Part shown: in pieces, positions 61,809 through 64,000 of the stretch
Position numbering within the stretch: the first letter of the stretch is position 1
How the letters are laid out: each line of letters opens with the position of its first letter
Source: Brucella pituitosa
GTDB taxonomy: Bacteria; Pseudomonadota; Alphaproteobacteria; Rhizobiales; Rhizobiaceae
Assembly (NCBI RefSeq): GCF_003049685.1
Contig: NZ_PYSY02000001.1
Location: 930,001-994,000, forward strand
Length of the DNA stretch: 64,000 nt
Reading direction: 5' to 3'
Made by a program: the position numbers and the translations under genes
Notes under the pieces: generated by a model
Told to the model about the DNA's origin: nothing
Database searches by the model: none
The model's input: only the letters and a program-made list of their open reading frames with translations

Positions 61809-63077
61809 ATGGCTGGAATCTTGGAAATGCTATCTGGCTTATTGCAGGGTGGTAGTAAGGATCAGTGGCAAGGATTGCGAGAGGTTTCACCGCGTATTGC
61901 TACACCTGACGCCCAGTTGCTCAATGAGGCAAATAGCATGCTTTCACAAGGGGATGAGCAGGGAGCGAAGAACCTGATAGCTAATGGGCCAACCAGAGCC
62001 GCATCAAAGTCAGATTTTGCAGCGAAGGGCGATGGCCGCTGGCAGAACGCACTTCGAGATATTGGCATTGGTCTGATGATGACCGACCCGAATTATAAGG
62101 GTGTCGGTCAAATGATGGCAATGCGGCAGCAGAGCGAGGCGGAACAACGACAGCAATCTGCACAAACAAATCAGACGGTTGGTTGGCTCACACAAAATGG
62201 TGTGGGGCAGCAGGAAGCTGAATTTCTTGCCAAGACGCCTGAAGCTCTCAAATCCTGGTATTCCGCTTTCAGCGCAGGCCAAAAGCCTGATTGGCAGATT
62301 ACTGAGATGTACGACGATCAGGGTCGCAAGATCAAAGCCATGGTCGATAAGCGAACGGGTCAGTACAATCAGATTGGCGGCGCTGAAAACGAACAGACTA
62401 CGCTTATGCAAAACATTCAGGCCGCTGGCTTGCAGCCCGGTACACCTGAATACCAAAAGGCAATTCTTGATGGCACTCGCAGTGGTGTAAATGTCGATGC
62501 TCGAAACATGGGCTCGATTCCGCAAGGCTATCGGGTGAATTATGATGATAAGGGTAATCCTGTCAGTATGTCCCCAATACCGGGAGGCCCAGAGGATACA
62601 AGCCGAGCCGATGCGGCCAAGGCTGACAACCTGTCAGCTTCCACTGATGTCATCACAGGAGCTGCAAACAAAGCCCGTCAGGCAATGAACTCTGCCGTTC
62701 TCCCTGTGACGGGTACGCTTGGGCGCCTCGCTGGGTCAATACCCGAAACAGGTGCGGCAGAGGTCAGACGTCAAGTCGAAACGCTCAAGTCAAATGCGAA
62801 GATTGAAAACCTGCAGGCGATGCGAGCAGCCAGCCCGACAGGCGGCGCTTTAGGAGCTGTATCCGATAGTGAAAATGCAATGCTTGCTGCGAAGGCAGGC
62901 GCGCTTGATCCGGATAGCCCGAACTTTGCGCGTGATCTCGATGATTACGAACGCTCTTTGCTCCGCACTATTCACGGCAAAGAGGCAGGAGACAGGATAT
63001 TCGAGGGCTCAAGAGCCTCAACCGAAGCCGCCCCTGCTAGTGGTGTGGTTGATTATTCCGACTATTTCAAGAACTGA
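61809..63077 (+). CDS. Probable DNA ejection / internal virion protein
   Basis: 422 residues, helical, Gln/Ala-rich (MRQQSEAEQRQQSAQTNQ). Middle segment with DDQGRKIKAMVDKRTGQYNQ is shared with ejection-type proteins. Starts one base after the previous stop. Confidence 0.7.
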   Translation: MAGILEMLSGLLQGGSKDQWQGLREVSPRIATPDAQLLNEANSMLSQGDEQGAKNLIANGPTRAASKSDFAAKGDGRWQNALRDIGIGLMMTDPNYKGVGQMMAMRQQSEAEQRQQSAQTNQTVGWLTQNGVGQQEAEFLAKTPEALKSWYSAFSAGQKPDWQITEMYDDQGRKIKAMVDKRTGQYNQIGGAENEQTTLMQNIQAAGLQPGTPEYQKAILDGTRSGVNVDARNMGSIPQGYRVNYDDKGNPVSMSPIPGGPEDTSRADAAKADNLSASTDVITGAANKARQAMNSAVLPVTGTLGRLAGSIPETGAAEVRRQVETLKSNAKIENLQAMRAASPTGGALGAVSDSENAMLAAKAGALDPDSPNFARDLDDYERSLLRTIHGKEAGDRIFEGSRASTEAAPASGVVDYSDYFKN

Positions 63078-63086
63078 GGTTTAGCC

Positions 63087-64000
63087 ATGCCAGTTGTGAA
63101 GATGCCGGATGGAACTCAGGTTCGTTTCCCTGACGAAATGCCAGCTGAACAGATCCGGAGCATGATCGCGTCCAAATTCCCTGATGTTGCGGCCCAATCG
63201 CAGCCTGCCAACACTGTTCAGGAGTGGGCGCGACAAAGATCTGACGTGGTCGAAGGCGCTCGCCAGCCCGGCGCATTCTCGGATGCGACAGATAGTGTAA
63301 TTGGTCGTGGCATACCGTTTGGTGATGAAATATCGGCAGGAATGCAGGCACCTTTCAGAGCTGCCGCCGATTGGTGGGGTGGTGAAGGCCTTGATTTGGG
63401 CCGTTCTTATGATCGATCGGTCGAGTTGGAACGCGAGTTGCAGCGCCGTCGTGATGAACGCTCTCCAATTGCTTCAACAGTCGGTGCTGTAGCTGGTGGG
63501 ACCGTACTAGGCAACGCAGCCGCGAAAGGCGGACTTACCCTCATGCAAGGTGCAAAGCCCACACTTGGCTCACTCATGGCTCGCGGTGCAGGAGAGGGCG
63601 CAGCTTATGGGGCACTCTATGGTTTGGGTGAAGGTGAAAATATAAACGACCGGGCTCTGAAGTCAGTGATAGGGGCGGGAACTGGCGCGGCTATAGGCGG
63701 AGCTACAGGAGCTCTATCCCGAGCAATGGCTGGCAAATCTCAAGTTGCTGCACCTACAGTGGACGACCTCCGAGCAGCCGGTAACGCGGCGTATCAGCAA
63801 GCGGACCAAGTAGGGGTAATTTTCACCCCAAACGCTGTGAACCGCCTAAACACCCAAATAACAGATAAACTGACCAATATTGGCTATGATCCAGCATTGC
63901 AACCCGGAGCTGCTGCTGTCGTTCGGCGGCTTGGCGACCTTCAAGGCCAAAATGTTACGCTATCCGGCCTTGATACTCTGCGCAAAGTTGCCAGCAATGG
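63087..64000 (+). CDS. Large virion/ejection protein, 5' part
   Basis: The frame from ATG 63087 (GAGG seven bases upstream) is open to the window edge, over 300 codons. Start MPVVKMPDGTQVRFPDEM; residues ~75-220 contain Gly/Ala-rich hydrophobic segments (ASTVGAVAGGTVLGNAA and VIGAGTGAAIGGATGAL) typical of membrane-inserting ejection proteins. The C-terminus is outside. Confidence 0.8.
   Translation, partial: MPVVKMPDGTQVRFPDEMPAEQIRSMIASKFPDVAAQSQPANTVQEWARQRSDVVEGARQPGAFSDATDSVIGRGIPFGDEISAGMQAPFRAAADWWGGEGLDLGRSYDRSVELERELQRRRDERSPIASTVGAVAGGTVLGNAAAKGGLTLMQGAKPTLGSLMARGAGEGAAYGALYGLGEGENINDRALKSVIGAGTGAAIGGATGALSRAMAGKSQVAAPTVDDLRAAGNAAYQQADQVGVIFTPNAVNRLNTQITDKLTNIGYDPALQPGAAAVVRRLGDLQGQNVTLSGLDTLRKVASN

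Larger units (their letters stand above)
31465..64000. mobile_element. Temperate P22-like prophage (left part; right end outside window)
   Basis: Starts inside a tRNA-Pro anticodon loop with the integrase at the edge. Modules in order: integration, leftward recombination and small-gene operon, immunity region, rightward replication/regulation operon, then packaging and head genes. Portal, scaffold-like, capsid, two P22-like head-completion proteins and likely ejection proteins point to a short-tailed phage. All genes seen are intact, which suggests a recent or functional insertion. Confidence 0.93.

Overview
The window is a piece of an alphaproteobacterial chromosome, almost certainly Brucellaceae (Ochrobactrum/Brucella group). 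The basis is the protein sequences themselves, the gene order nrdR-ribD-ribE-ribH-nusB and ihfA-merR, the MarR/L,D-transpeptidase pair of the LdtR/LdtP type, and about 100-bp palindromic intergenic repeats of the Bru-RS/RIME type. I could not run any search, so species is not resolved.

Positions 1-31,425 are core chromosome: the end of ppx, then rnd, aspS, a secreted protein of unknown function, parC, bpt, an RDD membrane protein, hemB, a 3-hydroxyisobutyryl-CoA hydrolase-like gene, a DUF6163-like membrane protein, ldtR, an L,D-transpeptidase, glyA, the riboflavin operon with nrdR and nusB, hppA, bamE, a cytochrome bc1 assembly chaperone with a YceD/DUF177 protein, plsX, fabH, ihfA and a MerR regulator. 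Then come a guanidinium exporter preceded by a guanidine-II (mini-ykkC) riboswitch, a stand-alone atpB-like gene, and two exported hydrolases (a metallo-beta-lactamase-fold protein and an Ntn acylase). Intergenic space is mostly clear rho-independent terminators and at least six copies of palindromic repeats.

From about 31,426 a prophage begins. The first 39 nt of a tRNA-Pro(GGG) gene are present, up to the anticodon loop; phage DNA follows and runs to the window end, so the right attachment site is not seen. A leftward operon (41,730 down to 31,481) holds many tiny genes, an ERF annealase / YqaJ exonuclease / SSB / NinB recombination set, two HNH nucleases, a DUF3307 protein, an excisionase-like protein and a tyrosine integrase. 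The immunity region (41,761-43,480) has a self-cleaving CI-type repressor, a YdaS/Cro-type protein and repeated ACTAGT operators over both early promoters. The rightward early operon holds a GapR-like DUF2312 protein, a methyltransferase-like protein, RusA, a DUF1376 protein, a phosphatase and a NusG-like protein that sits just before terminators and the late genes.

The late genes (49,348 to the end) encode small membrane peptides, terminase subunits, a long portal, a scaffold-like protein, an SU10/DUF5309-type capsid, P22-like head-completion proteins and glycine/glutamine-rich likely ejection proteins, one ending in an S74 (endosialidase chaperone) domain. This layout suggests a P22-like temperate podovirus. 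No recognisable endolysin or tail fibre lies inside the window.
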